Of a stretch of 64,000 nucleotides of DNA, positions 53,206 through 60,896 are shown in pieces. Under the pieces are notes generated by a model. It ran no database searches, was not told the DNA's origin, and was given only the letters and a program-made list of their open reading frames with translations. The translations under genes and the position numbers were made by a program. Each line of letters begins with the position of its first letter. Within the stretch, counting starts at the first letter, position 1. Origin of the DNA: Brooklawnia sp032229645 (GTDB lineage: Bacteria > Actinomycetota > Actinomycetes > Propionibacteriales > Propionibacteriaceae); assembly GCA_963722295.1 (NCBI GenBank), contig CAVRLB010000002.1, positions 186,001 to 250,000 on the forward strand, read 5' to 3'.

Positions 53206-54246
53206 GTGCCCGAGTACCGAATGCTGTTGAACCCCGCTGCCAATCACGTCTACCGCCAGGCGACCCCCGCGCTGGCGGCGGCGGAGCTCGAAGTCACCGC
53301 GCCTTTCGTCACTGCCATCGAGCCGACCACAGTCGGCGGGGCAGACGCCCTGCGATTCAGCGCGGACGATCCGGACGAGTTGGTGCTTGCCGGGCAGTCG
53401 TCGCTATTGGCCTGCTTCGAGGAGAACGGCGGTTGGCTTCGTCCGCTGGAGTTGCCTGAGCTGCGGGTATTGGACGACGATCTGGTCACCATTCCGAAGT
53501 ATCCGGGTAAGACGAATGAGGCGTTCACCCGGTTGCTGCTGCATCTGACGCTCAGCCAGGTCGCGCGGCCCGGACCGCTGGAGGTGCTGGATCCGCTGGC
53601 CGGACGCGGCACCACGCTGTTGGCCGCCTGGCAGGCCGGCCAGCACGGTTACGGCGTGGAAACCGACGAGAAGGCTTTCGACGCCCTGGTCAGCTATCTG
53701 AAGACCTACTTGCGTGCGAAGCGGATCAAGCATTCCGTCCAGGTCACACCGGTGCGCCGAGACGGACGATCGATCGGTCGCCGCTTGGACGCGGAGGCCA
53801 GGCTCGACGAGGCGACCCGGGACCGTTCGGCCCGGCCCGGTCAGCCTCGGCTCAAGATGACTGTCTTCACCGGCGACACCCGGGACGCGGCCGCCCTGTT
53901 CGGGCGCAAACGCTTCGACGCGATCGTCACCGATGCTCCCTATGGGATTGTGCACGGCGCCGAGCATCGCGGCCAGGGCCGGCAGAACACCCAAGGACAC
54001 CAGAACGGCAGGGACCGCTCGCCGCAGGGGTTGCTGAGCGAGGCCATCCCGGTCTGGCGCAGCCAGTTGAAGGCGGGCGGAGCGCTGGGGATCGCGTGGA
54101 ATACCTATACACTGTCACGGGCCGAGCTGCTGGAGATGCTCGCCGAGACCGGATTGCATGGCTTGGACGAGGGACCCTGGCTGAATTTCGAACACCGCGT
54201 TGACTCGTCGATCGTCCGCGATCTGGTGGTCGCGGTCGCAGACTGA
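53206..54246 (+). CDS. TRM11-like SAM-dependent methyltransferase
   Basis: 346 residues. SAM motif I is DPLAGRGTTLLAAWQAG and motif IV is TDAPYG, the (N/D)xPY type used by amino-methylating enzymes on nucleic acid bases. About 110 N-terminal residues precede the Rossmann core. Similar proteins are annotated TRM11-type tRNA methyltransferases or DNA-modification-like methylases; no restriction enzyme is near, so RNA is the more likely target. GTG start; GACGAT lies 6 bases before it. Divergent from feoA. Confidence 0.78.
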   Translation: MPEYRMLLNPAANHVYRQATPALAAAELEVTAPFVTAIEPTTVGGADALRFSADDPDELVLAGQSSLLACFEENGGWLRPLELPELRVLDDDLVTIPKYPGKTNEAFTRLLLHLTLSQVARPGPLEVLDPLAGRGTTLLAAWQAGQHGYGVETDEKAFDALVSYLKTYLRAKRIKHSVQVTPVRRDGRSIGRRLDAEARLDEATRDRSARPGQPRLKMTVFTGDTRDAAALFGRKRFDAIVTDAPYGIVHGAEHRGQGRQNTQGHQNGRDRSPQGLLSEAIPVWRSQLKAGGALGIAWNTYTLSRAELLEMLAETGLHGLDEGPWLNFEHRVDSSIVRDLVVAVAD

Positions 54247-54289
54247 TGCCATTCGTCCGATGGTGCAACCGGGGACGCGCAAAGACGAT

Positions 54290-54295
54290 TAGAGT
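54290..54295 (+). promoter_or_regulatory. -10-like element of a leaderless promoter (SixA-like gene)
   Basis: TAGAGT ends 6 bases before the ATG at 54302. Confidence 0.5.
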
Positions 54296-54301
54296 TCAGC
54301 C

Positions 54302-54820
54302 ATGAGTCGCACGCTCTTCCTCATGCGCCACGCCAAAGCCGAGTCTCACGGTCTGATCAGCGATGTCGGCCGCGAGTTGGCACCGCGGGGCCGCGAGCAG
54401 GCCAGAGAAGCCGGTTTGGAGCTGGCCGACCGCGGCATTCAGCTGGTGCTCTGCTCGTCATCGGTTCGCACCCGCCAGACCTATCAGGGTCTCTTCCTGC
54501 GCGCCCCCGGCGGCGGGCCGGTGCCGGTGGAATACATGGAGGCTCTCTACCTCGGGTCGTCCGACCTGATCAGGCAGCGCATCAGCGAGATCACTGACGA
54601 CATTTCATCGCTGCTGGTCATCGGGCACTCGCCAGGCATCCCCGGTCTCGCCGCCGAACTCGCCTGGGCGTCCGCACCGCGCGAAGCCGATCAGATCGGC
54701 TGCTGGTTCCCGACGTCGGCATTCACGGAGTTCACCGTCGATGTCGCTTGGTCTGCACTGGCCGACTCCGACGAAGGCGCCCGGTTGGCAGACGTCCAGC
54801 GCCCGCACCGCGAGCTCTGA
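54302..54820 (+). CDS. SixA-type histidine phosphatase
   Basis: 172 residues. The catalytic motif is LFLMRHAKAES at the N-terminus (RHA rather than RHG, typical of SixA) and the second histidine is in LLVIGHSPGIPG. SixA proteins dephosphorylate phosphohistidine on phosphotransfer proteins; a link to the PTS in this window is possible but not shown. Convergent with the zinc-ribbon gene, 16 bases between stops. Confidence 0.87.
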   Translation: MSRTLFLMRHAKAESHGLISDVGRELAPRGREQAREAGLELADRGIQLVLCSSSVRTRQTYQGLFLRAPGGGPVPVEYMEALYLGSSDLIRQRISEITDDISSLLVIGHSPGIPGLAAELAWASAPREADQIGCWFPTSAFTEFTVDVAWSALADSDEGARLADVQRPHREL

Positions 54821-54836
54821 GCCGAAAGCGCCGGCC

Positions 54837-55970
54837 TCACGGCTCGTTGGTTGCGACGATCCAGATGAAGAGGCCCTCGACACCGTCGAGACCCGTGCAG
54901 CTGATTCCGCTGTCGGCGATGCACTCCAACCGGTAGTTGCGGTTGGACGATGAACTGAAAGCCTCGACGGTCACCGATCCGGTCATGTCCGTCTTGATCT
55001 GCGATCCGACCTCGTTGGCGAGCACGCACGAGGTCTGCGATCCGGCCCAGACTCCGGGATTGCACTCCTTGGCGCCAGGCTGCATCGACGGAGTGACTTT
55101 GGACGGTGTCGGGGCGATCACGGGCGTGTCTTCCACGCTCGGCTCCGGTTCCACAGGTGCAGGCTCGGCGCTGACGCTCGGTGTACTGGCGGCCTGATCC
55201 TCGGTACGAGCGACGATCAGCGAATCGAGGGTCAGCAGACGTCCGACTAGAACGAGCAGAACGAGCGCTGTGGCGCCGAGAACCACAACCGCCGACAGCA
55301 CCTTGGCAGCAGGCACAGCGCTGAGTCCCAGCAGGTGGTTGACCTGATCACGGTTGCCGATGCCCGGGGCGACCGGCGTTGGTTCGGCTTCCTCCGCCAT
55401 CCCGTAGTCGTCCCACAGACTCAGCTCGTCGGAGGCCCGGTCGGCCGAAACCATGATCCGCTGCTGCTCGACGACCGGCGGCGCAGGTGGTTGTGGACGA
55501 GGGGCCCGGGTCGCGCCACTGCGGACAGGCTTGGTGGTGACGGCTTGTGACACGGCCTGAGACGCCGGCGCGACTTGGGCCGGGGTGGGTTGCGGTGCCG
55601 GTCGGGGCGCTGGAACGGCCTCGACGGGGGTGGCGGCGACCGCTACCGGCCGGGTCTTGGGCGCGGCAGGTGTTGCGGCCGGCGCGCTGGGGGTGGCAGG
55701 TGTTGCTACCGGTCGGGTCTTGGGCGCGGCAGGTGTTGCTACCGGCCGGGTCTTGGGCGCGGCAGGTGTTGCGGCCGGCGCGTTGGCGGTGGCAGCTGCC
55801 GCCACCGTCATTGGGATCGTAGGAGCCGCTTGGGGAGCCGTCTTGGGAGCAACCGAAACCCGCCGCGGATCTGTCAACCGAACCGAACCGGGCGCCGTCA
55901 GGTCGGCCCCGCAAGCGCCACACACCCGATCACGCGGGCCCACAGCCATCAAGCACTGCGAGCAGAACAT
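54837..55970 (-). CDS. Zinc-ribbon, Pro/Ala-repeat membrane protein of unknown function
   Basis: 377 residues. N-terminal zinc ribbon MFCSQCLMAVGPRDRVCGACG (CxxC...CxxC). Then a low-complexity Ala/Pro region with 11-residue repeats (TPAAPKTRPVA), a membrane helix (VLSAVVVLGATALVLLVLVG) and an extracytoplasmic C-terminal domain with four cysteines (SCVLANEV, LECIADSGISCTG) that resembles secreted actinobacterial domains attached to kinases. Possibly a cytosol-to-envelope sensor. GGAGA before ATG 55970. Confidence 0.65.
   Translation of the reverse strand: MFCSQCLMAVGPRDRVCGACGADLTAPGSVRLTDPRRVSVAPKTAPQAAPTIPMTVAAAATANAPAATPAAPKTRPVATPAAPKTRPVATPATPSAPAATPAAPKTRPVAVAATPVEAVPAPRPAPQPTPAQVAPASQAVSQAVTTKPVRSGATRAPRPQPPAPPVVEQQRIMVSADRASDELSLWDDYGMAEEAEPTPVAPGIGNRDQVNHLLGLSAVPAAKVLSAVVVLGATALVLLVLVGRLLTLDSLIVARTEDQAASTPSVSAEPAPVEPEPSVEDTPVIAPTPSKVTPSMQPGAKECNPGVWAGSQTSCVLANEVGSQIKTDMTGSVTVEAFSSSSNRNYRLECIADSGISCTGLDGVEGLFIWIVATNEP
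55651..55783. repeat. Tandem repeat inside the zinc-ribbon gene
   Basis: GTCTTGGGCGCGGCAGGTGT begins at 55654, 55717 and 55750; the last two are 33 bases apart, matching 11-residue protein repeats. Copy number is likely variable between strains. Confidence 0.7.
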
Positions 55971-56086
55971 TTGTCTCCAACCAGCTCATGCGGCTAACGC
56001 CGACAACGTCCCGGTGACCATACTGATAGCTAGCACACCGCTTGTGATCATATGATCGCAAGTGTCCCGCACACCTGGAGGTCACT

Positions 56087-57100
56087 ATGAGCCGTCGTCC
56101 AGCGGCCCGGGGTACCTCCCAGGTTACCCTCGGCAGCGCTCCCAGACCGCGATCCGGTCGATTGTCCTGGTGGTGGAAGGCGCCGCTGGGCGTGCTGGTG
56201 GCCCTGATCCTGGTCGTCATGGTCGGCACAATCGCATTCGGTGCCACCCGTCCCGATACCGGCAATCCCCCGGCACCCGAGCCATCCGGGTCGAGCCCCA
56301 CGCCGACGGACCTGTTCAGCCCTCTTGTCACCCAGCCAGAACTGGACAGTCCCCCCGATCTGCCAGAGCTGGATGCCGAGATCCTCGCGATCCAGGAGAA
56401 GTACCACGTGGCCATCGGTATCACGATGACTGCCGTCTCGGGCGTCTACCAACGGCAACAGGCCACCTGGTACGGCGGGACGCTGCGCAGCGGGGACGCG
56501 CTGGCGACGATCGATGTACCGATGGCACTGGCCATCCTCGATCAGGAGCGCCAGCCACAGCAGCGCGACTACATGTTCAACAAGGCGCTGGCCGACAATT
56601 CCGCGGCCGGGGACGAAGCCCTATGGGCCTTTCTGGGTACGCCCGAGCAGGCCGCCGCTCAGACCACTCAGCTGCTGCGCGACTATGCCGATCACCACAC
56701 GGTCGTGCCTTGGCAGGTGGACGGCGACGAGTCCGGTGCGCCGTATCTGGCCACCCAGTGGGCACTCGATGGGCAATCTCAACTCATGGCGGCGATGCGC
56801 TGCGACTTTACCGAAGTGAACCCGGTGTTGAACAAGCTCAACGACCCGGCCACCGATCCGTGGGGTCTGCAGACGCTCCCGATGACCTACTCCAAGGGCG
56901 CCTGGGGCTCGGTCTCCTCGGGCGGCACGCTGGTGCGTCAGTTCGGACTGATCCGGCTGTCGGACGGCAACACCGTGGGCATCGCAATGGCGGTCTCGCA
57001 AGCCTCGGACGACCCCGCCATCGGGCAAGGCGCCATCACCGAACTCAGCACCAAGGTCCGCGCGATGGCCACCGGCTTCGATGCCATGAACTGCGGGTAG
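56087..57100 (+). CDS. Membrane-anchored degenerate class A beta-lactamase-like protein
   Basis: 337 residues: one N-terminal membrane helix (APLGVLVALILVVMVGTIAFG), a Pro/Ser/Thr linker and an extracytoplasmic domain. The domain follows the class A beta-lactamase order but lacks catalytic residues: SxxK position reads TIDVPMA, the SDN position reads ADNSAAGD and the KTG position reads SKGAWG. Probably a non-enzymatic binding or structural protein of the cell wall. Such proteins are common in actinobacteria with unknown role. The assignment is by pattern only. Confidence 0.55.
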   Translation: MSRRPAARGTSQVTLGSAPRPRSGRLSWWWKAPLGVLVALILVVMVGTIAFGATRPDTGNPPAPEPSGSSPTPTDLFSPLVTQPELDSPPDLPELDAEILAIQEKYHVAIGITMTAVSGVYQRQQATWYGGTLRSGDALATIDVPMALAILDQERQPQQRDYMFNKALADNSAAGDEALWAFLGTPEQAAAQTTQLLRDYADHHTVVPWQVDGDESGAPYLATQWALDGQSQLMAAMRCDFTEVNPVLNKLNDPATDPWGLQTLPMTYSKGAWGSVSSGGTLVRQFGLIRLSDGNTVGIAMAVSQASDDPAIGQGAITELSTKVRAMATGFDAMNCG

Positions 57101-57106
57101 AACCCT

Positions 57107-57134
57107 CCAGCCAGGCCCTTGAGGGCTTGACTGG
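57107..57134 (+). terminator. Hairpin after the beta-lactamase-like gene
   Basis: CCAGCCAGGCCC (57107-57118) pairs with GGGCTTGACTGG (57123-57134), 10 Watson-Crick and 2 G-U pairs, 4-base loop. It starts 7 bases after the stop. No T-tract. Confidence 0.45.
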
Positions 57135-57170
57135 TCCCAACAGACGGTCAGAGGCCGCGAGCAGTCGGTC

Positions 57171-57249
57171 AGCTGCTGCCGAAGATTGCATCCGCTGCCG
57201 AATACTGCATCCGCTACCGAAATACCCGCCCCCTGGCTCAGCAGCTGCC
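57171..57249. repeat. Degenerate copies of the GCTGCCGAA repeat
   Basis: CTGCTGCCGAAGATTGCATC, CGCTGCCGAATACTGCATC and CGCTACCGAAATACCCGC follow one another at about 19-20 bases, and CAGCAGCTGCCGACA follows at 57239. They share the core of the palindromes near 1829 and 30159. The whole stretch 57101-57672 (572 bases) holds no gene: it contains this block, the 50-bp tandem repeat and the amt upstream region. Confidence 0.65.
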
Positions 57250-57274
57250 GACAGTCACAGCGACTAGCGGACAT

Positions 57275-57460
57275 CCGGCAGCGTCCGTTACTCTCGACAG
57301 CCGCTGACGGGCAGGCCGTACAGACCGGCAGCGTCCGCTACTCTCGACAGCCGCTGACGGGCAGGCCGTACAGACCGGCAGCGTCCACTACTCTCGACAG
57401 CCGCTGACGGGCAGGCCGTACAGACCGGCAGCGTCCGCTACTCTCGGCAGCCGCTGACGG
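57275..57460. repeat. 50-bp tandem repeat, about 3.7 copies
   Basis: Units at 57275-57324, 57325-57374 and 57375-57424, with a partial fourth unit to 57460. Copies differ at single positions (GTCCGTTA, GTCCGCTA, GTCCACTA). Each begins CCGGCAGCG and contains CTCTCGACAGCCGCTGACGG. There are no spacers between copies. Confidence 0.95.
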
Positions 57461-57580
57461 ACTCGACGAAGACTGCTCCCCGTAGTCACTACGGCATTGC
57501 TGGCGCACCAGGCGATTCACCGAGGCCCTCCCTGTCCACGCCCAGGGTCTTACACCTGATCGGACGACCACGAGCGCGCC

Positions 57581-57607
57581 GAAACAGCACTGTAACTTGA
57601 GTGAGGA
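57581..57607 (+). promoter_or_regulatory. Possible partial GlnR-type site upstream of amt
   Basis: GAAAC-N6-GTAAC-N6-GAGGA occurs 66-92 bases before the amt start. This reproduces the middle of the actinobacterial GlnR consensus (GTNAC and GAAAC half-sites 6 bases apart), with a weak third half-site. A further GTAAC lies at 57623-57627. Confidence 0.35.
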
Positions 57608-57672
57608 TTCAATAACCCAGCTGTAACGTGGCCACAACGCCACGGCAACTCCGGCCACGCACGATTAAGGCC

Positions 57673-59019
57673 ATGACAATCCTTGAGATCAGTGCTGGCG
57701 ACACTGCTTGGGTACTTATCAGTGCGGCCCTCGTCCTCCTGATGACCCCGGCGCTCGCGTTCTTCTACGGCGGCATGGTGCGCAGCAAGAGCGTGCTGAA
57801 CATGATGATGTTGTCGATGGCAACCATCGGCATCGTTGGCGTTGCCTGGGTTCTCTACGGCTTCTCCTTTGCTTTCGGCGATTCCATGGGCGGAATCCTT
57901 GGGAACCCGACCGACTTCTTCGGGCTAAGCCATGTGGCGGGGCTGGAGGTCGGCACGATTCCGGGGTATGTCTTCGTCGGATTCCAGTCGGCCTTCGCCA
58001 TCATTGCGGTGGCCCTTGTCTCGGGCGCAGTGGCTGACCGCATGAAGTTCGCAGCCTGGTGCACCTTCGCCCTCGCCTGGGCGACGGTGGTCTACTTCCC
58101 GGCCGCCCACTGGGTGTTCTCCTTCGACGATTCGGTCTCGGCCAAGGGCGGATTCATCGCCAACACGGTGAAGGCGATCGACTTCGCCGGTGGTACCGCG
58201 ATCCACATCAACGCGGGCGCTGCGGCGCTGGCCTTGGCGCTGGTGCTCGGTAAGCGGATCGGCTTCGGCAAGGTCCCGATGCGTCCGCACAACCTGACCC
58301 TTGTGATGCTGGGCGCGGCCCTGCTGTGGTTCGGCTGGTTCGGCTTCAACGCGGGCTCGGCTCTGGGTGCAAACGAGCTCGCTGGTCTGGCCTGGGTCAA
58401 CACCATGGCGGCCCCGGCGGCTGCAATGCTGGCCTGGTTGGTGACCGAGCGTATCCGCGACGGGCACGCCACCTCGCTGGGCGCCGCGTCCGGTATCGTG
58501 GCCGGCCTGGTGGCCATTACCCCGGCTTGCTCCACGGTCACCCCGATCGGCGCCATCATCATCGGCATCCTCGCCGGTGTGGGCTGCTCGATGGCACTGT
58601 CGCTGAAGTTCAAGTTCGGCTATGACGACTCGCTCGACGTGGTGGGCGTCCATCTGGTTGGTGGCCTCATCGGTACCCTCGCGATCGGCTTCCTGGCGAC
58701 TCCCGAACTGGCCGGCGGGCTGGACAGTGCAGGTCTGTTCTACGGTGGCGGACTCGCTCAGCTCGGACGTCAGGCGATCGGCGCCTTCACCGTGCTGATC
58801 TACTCATTCGTCGTCACCTGGCTCATCGCCAAGGCCATCGATGCGACCATCGGCCTGCGGGTCACCCCGGCTGCCGAGACCAGCGGAATCGACCTGGCCG
58901 AGCACGCTGAGGTCGGCTACGACTTCTCGAAGGTCCAGTACTCGCAGTACAACAAGACTCTGCTGATCGCAGACCCGACCAAGACCACTGAAGACGACGC
59001 AACGAAGGTGACCGCATGA
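57673..59019 (+). CDS. amt: Ammonium transporter
   Basis: 448-residue channel of the Amt/MEP family with eleven expected membrane helices. Signature elements: ALAFFYGGMVRSKSVLNMMM, HINAGAAALALALVLG with the first pore His, and VHLVGGLIGTLAIGFLA with the second. ATG at 57673 is the conserved start (ORF extends upstream without homology). glnB follows with a 4-base overlap, so PII is positioned to gate the channel. The upstream region holds possible GlnR half-sites. Confidence 0.95.
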   Translation: MTILEISAGDTAWVLISAALVLLMTPALAFFYGGMVRSKSVLNMMMLSMATIGIVGVAWVLYGFSFAFGDSMGGILGNPTDFFGLSHVAGLEVGTIPGYVFVGFQSAFAIIAVALVSGAVADRMKFAAWCTFALAWATVVYFPAAHWVFSFDDSVSAKGGFIANTVKAIDFAGGTAIHINAGAAALALALVLGKRIGFGKVPMRPHNLTLVMLGAALLWFGWFGFNAGSALGANELAGLAWVNTMAAPAAAMLAWLVTERIRDGHATSLGAASGIVAGLVAITPACSTVTPIGAIIIGILAGVGCSMALSLKFKFGYDDSLDVVGVHLVGGLIGTLAIGFLATPELAGGLDSAGLFYGGGLAQLGRQAIGAFTVLIYSFVVTWLIAKAIDATIGLRVTPAAETSGIDLAEHAEVGYDFSKVQYSQYNKTLLIADPTKTTEDDATKVTA

Positions 59020-59354
59020 AGCTCATCACGGCAATCCTGAGAGAAGACGCTGTGGACGAGGTACAGATCGCCCTCGCCCAGCAGGGCATCAGCGGGATGA
59101 CCGTCACGGAGGCCAGCGGCTACGGTCGGCAGCGTGGTCACACGGAGGTCTACCGCGGTGAAGAGTTCACCATCGACTTCATCACCAAGGCCCGGCTGGA
59201 TGTCTTGGCCACGGACGAAGAAGTGGACCTGATCGTCAAGACCATCTGTGAAGCGGCCCGCAGCGGCTCCATCGGAGATGGCAAGATCTGGGTCCAGCCG
59301 GTCGAGGACGTGATCCGGGTCCGCACAGGCGAGCACGGAGCCTCGGCGATCTAG
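59016..59354 (+). CDS. glnB: Nitrogen regulatory protein P-II lacking Tyr51
   Basis: 112-residue PII signal protein that senses ATP/ADP and 2-oxoglutarate and blocks Amt. T-loop reads GRQRGHTEVYRGEEFTIDF: Tyr46 is kept but residue 51 is Phe (TTC), so the tyrosine modified by GlnD in proteobacteria and actinobacteria is absent. ATP-binding segments GYGRQ and the C-terminal GDGKIWVQPVEDVIRVRTGE are normal. ATGA overlap with amt. No glnD follows; the next gene is convergent. Confidence 0.95.
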   Translation: MKLITAILREDAVDEVQIALAQQGISGMTVTEASGYGRQRGHTEVYRGEEFTIDFITKARLDVLATDEEVDLIVKTICEAARSGSIGDGKIWVQPVEDVIRVRTGEHGASAI

Positions 59355-59369
59355 CCTTCAACTGATCCC

Positions 59370-59404
59370 AGTGGGGGTGGCGAGTGTTGCTCGCTGCCCC
59401 CACT
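59370..59404. terminator. Intrinsic terminator between glnB and the amine oxidase gene
   Basis: AGTGGGGG (59370-59377) pairs with CCCCCACT (59397-59404), with an inner GCGAG/CTCGC stem. TTTCG follows on the plus strand. Serves the convergent pair. Confidence 0.75.
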
Positions 59405-59471
59405 TTCGCGTGCCGGGAAGATGAGGGCCGGGCGGGAACCATCGGGCCGCGCCGGACGAAGTGTTAGGGCC

Positions 59472-60815
59472 CTAATCGAGCTCGCGAGCGATCGCCTTGG
59501 CCTCGTCGCGTCCCGAGCGCAGCGCGCCTTCCAGGTAGCCGTTGAACTTGCCGGAGTATTCGGCGCCAGCAAAATGCACGCGTCCGACCGGCTCGGCCAG
59601 CAACTGCCCGCTCATGCTCCAAATACCCGGCGCGAAATGCGGGGTGTGACAACCCTGAGTGAATGGATCTGCCAGCCAGTCGTAGTCCACATAGGTGTGT
59701 TGCTGACGGGCGATCGGTCCGAAGACAGCGGCAAGCGAGTCGATGAAGGCCTGCTCCCGTCGCTCGCTGCCCAGGGCGGACATCTTGATGGCCTCGGCTC
59801 CCGCGAACATTCCGGTCAGCACGCCCGGACCGTTCGGATCGGTAACATCGAAGGTCGCGCGGATCGTGCCTTCGTCCGCGCTCATCTGACCGCTCAGCCC
59901 TGACTCACGCCACCAAGGTGTCGGATAGATCACAACTGCCTTGATCACTGCGCCGGGATTGGTGCGTGAGAGCGTCTCGTAACGCCAACCGGGCAACTGG
60001 GGCGAGTGGTCGAGTTTCAGTGCCAGCCACGGCGGCAACGTGACGAGCGCGGTGCTCGCCTCAATCCGTTCGCCGTCGGCCGTATGCACGATCACCGAGT
60101 CGGACGATTGCTCGAGACCGGTCACGGTGGTGTTCAGCTGCAGGCGCTCACCGACTTGATCGGTGAGGTGCTCGATCAACTGCTGCATCCCTCCCACAAC
60201 CCGGCGCAGCTTCAGCCCGCCAGAAACGGTGAACAGGGATTCCAGATCGATGCTCTTGTTTCCCGCCTCCAGGGCCTTCCCCAGCGCGATATCGGAGCTC
60301 ACCGCACCCAGCACTGCGCTCAGCGCCGACGCGAAGTCGTGCTGAGCGGCCGGGGTACGTAGGTTCGTCTTGATCCAGCGCGAGAGCGGCTGGGCCAGCC
60401 ATGCTTGGTTCGCTGCGGCCCAGGTCGGATCCGAAACGATCCGCTGTGCCACGCGACGGAACCGCACGACGCCCTGCCCCAGATCGGCGGTCTCGAACGG
60501 CGAGAGTGCTCGGCCGCGTCCGGACGATTGCTGGCTGCGCACCACCGAGCCCTGGGAACGGATCAGCAGCGAACCTTCCTGCGGCCCCACCAACTCGGCA
60601 CCGGCCTGCCTGACCAGCTCGTGCATCTGTTCATTGCCCGGGCTGATCCATTGGGCGCCGCCCTCGATCAATTGCCCGCGTACCAGGGCACTGTGGACCC
60701 GTCCACCTACCCGATCCCGGGATTCGAGGACGACGACCTGCTTGCCGCGCGCGACAAGGTCGTCCGCTGCGGCGAGCCCAGCGAGTCCGGCTCCAATCAC
60801 TACGCAATCCAACAC
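59472..60815 (-). CDS. Flavin-containing amine oxidase
   Basis: 447-residue FAD enzyme of the monoamine/polyamine oxidase family. FAD-binding motif VIGAGLAGLAAADDL at the N-terminus, LESRDRVGGRVHS after it, and C-terminal GRVHFAGAEYSGKFNGYLEGAL. It would oxidise an amine to aldehyde with ammonia and peroxide; substrate unknown. Start at GTG 60815 is favoured by TAGATT 7 bases upstream; a TTG at 60824 gives three extra residues. Divergent from the histidine kinase gene. Confidence 0.88.
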   Translation of the reverse strand: MLDCVVIGAGLAGLAAADDLVARGKQVVVLESRDRVGGRVHSALVRGQLIEGGAQWISPGNEQMHELVRQAGAELVGPQEGSLLIRSQGSVVRSQQSSGRGRALSPFETADLGQGVVRFRRVAQRIVSDPTWAAANQAWLAQPLSRWIKTNLRTPAAQHDFASALSAVLGAVSSDIALGKALEAGNKSIDLESLFTVSGGLKLRRVVGGMQQLIEHLTDQVGERLQLNTTVTGLEQSSDSVIVHTADGERIEASTALVTLPPWLALKLDHSPQLPGWRYETLSRTNPGAVIKAVVIYPTPWWRESGLSGQMSADEGTIRATFDVTDPNGPGVLTGMFAGAEAIKMSALGSERREQAFIDSLAAVFGPIARQQHTYVDYDWLADPFTQGCHTPHFAPGIWSMSGQLLAEPVGRVHFAGAEYSGKFNGYLEGALRSGRDEAKAIARELD

Positions 60816-60822
60816 ACTGCAC

Positions 60823-60828
60823 AATCTA
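60823..60828 (-). promoter_or_regulatory. -10-like element of a leaderless promoter (amine oxidase)
   Basis: TAGATT on the minus strand, 7 bases before the GTG at 60815. Confidence 0.4.
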
Positions 60829-60884
60829 CCGAGTGGCCATCCGAGGTTGACGTTGGGTCTGCCCTACCCCGCGGACGAGACCAT

Positions 60885-60890
60885 TAGAAT
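60885..60890 (+). promoter_or_regulatory. -10-like element of a leaderless promoter (histidine kinase)
   Basis: TAGAAT, close to consensus, ends 6 bases before the ATG at 60897. No Shine-Dalgarno. Confidence 0.55.
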
Positions 60891-60896
60891 CTGCAC

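Noticed and set aside
53206..54246. Orphan DNA methyltransferase of a restriction system
   Set aside because: The motif fits TRM11-like enzymes, and no endonuclease, specificity subunit or phage gene is nearby.
55651..55783. Possible mobile element
   Set aside because: The repeats stay in frame and encode a Pro/Ala linker, so they are part of the gene.
57275..57460. Array resembling a CRISPR
   Set aside because: The 50-bp units follow one another directly with no unique spacers, and no cas gene is in the window.
59355..59471. Remnant of glnD after the PII gene
   Set aside because: The 117 bases hold only a terminator hairpin and no nucleotidyltransferase-like frame on either strand.
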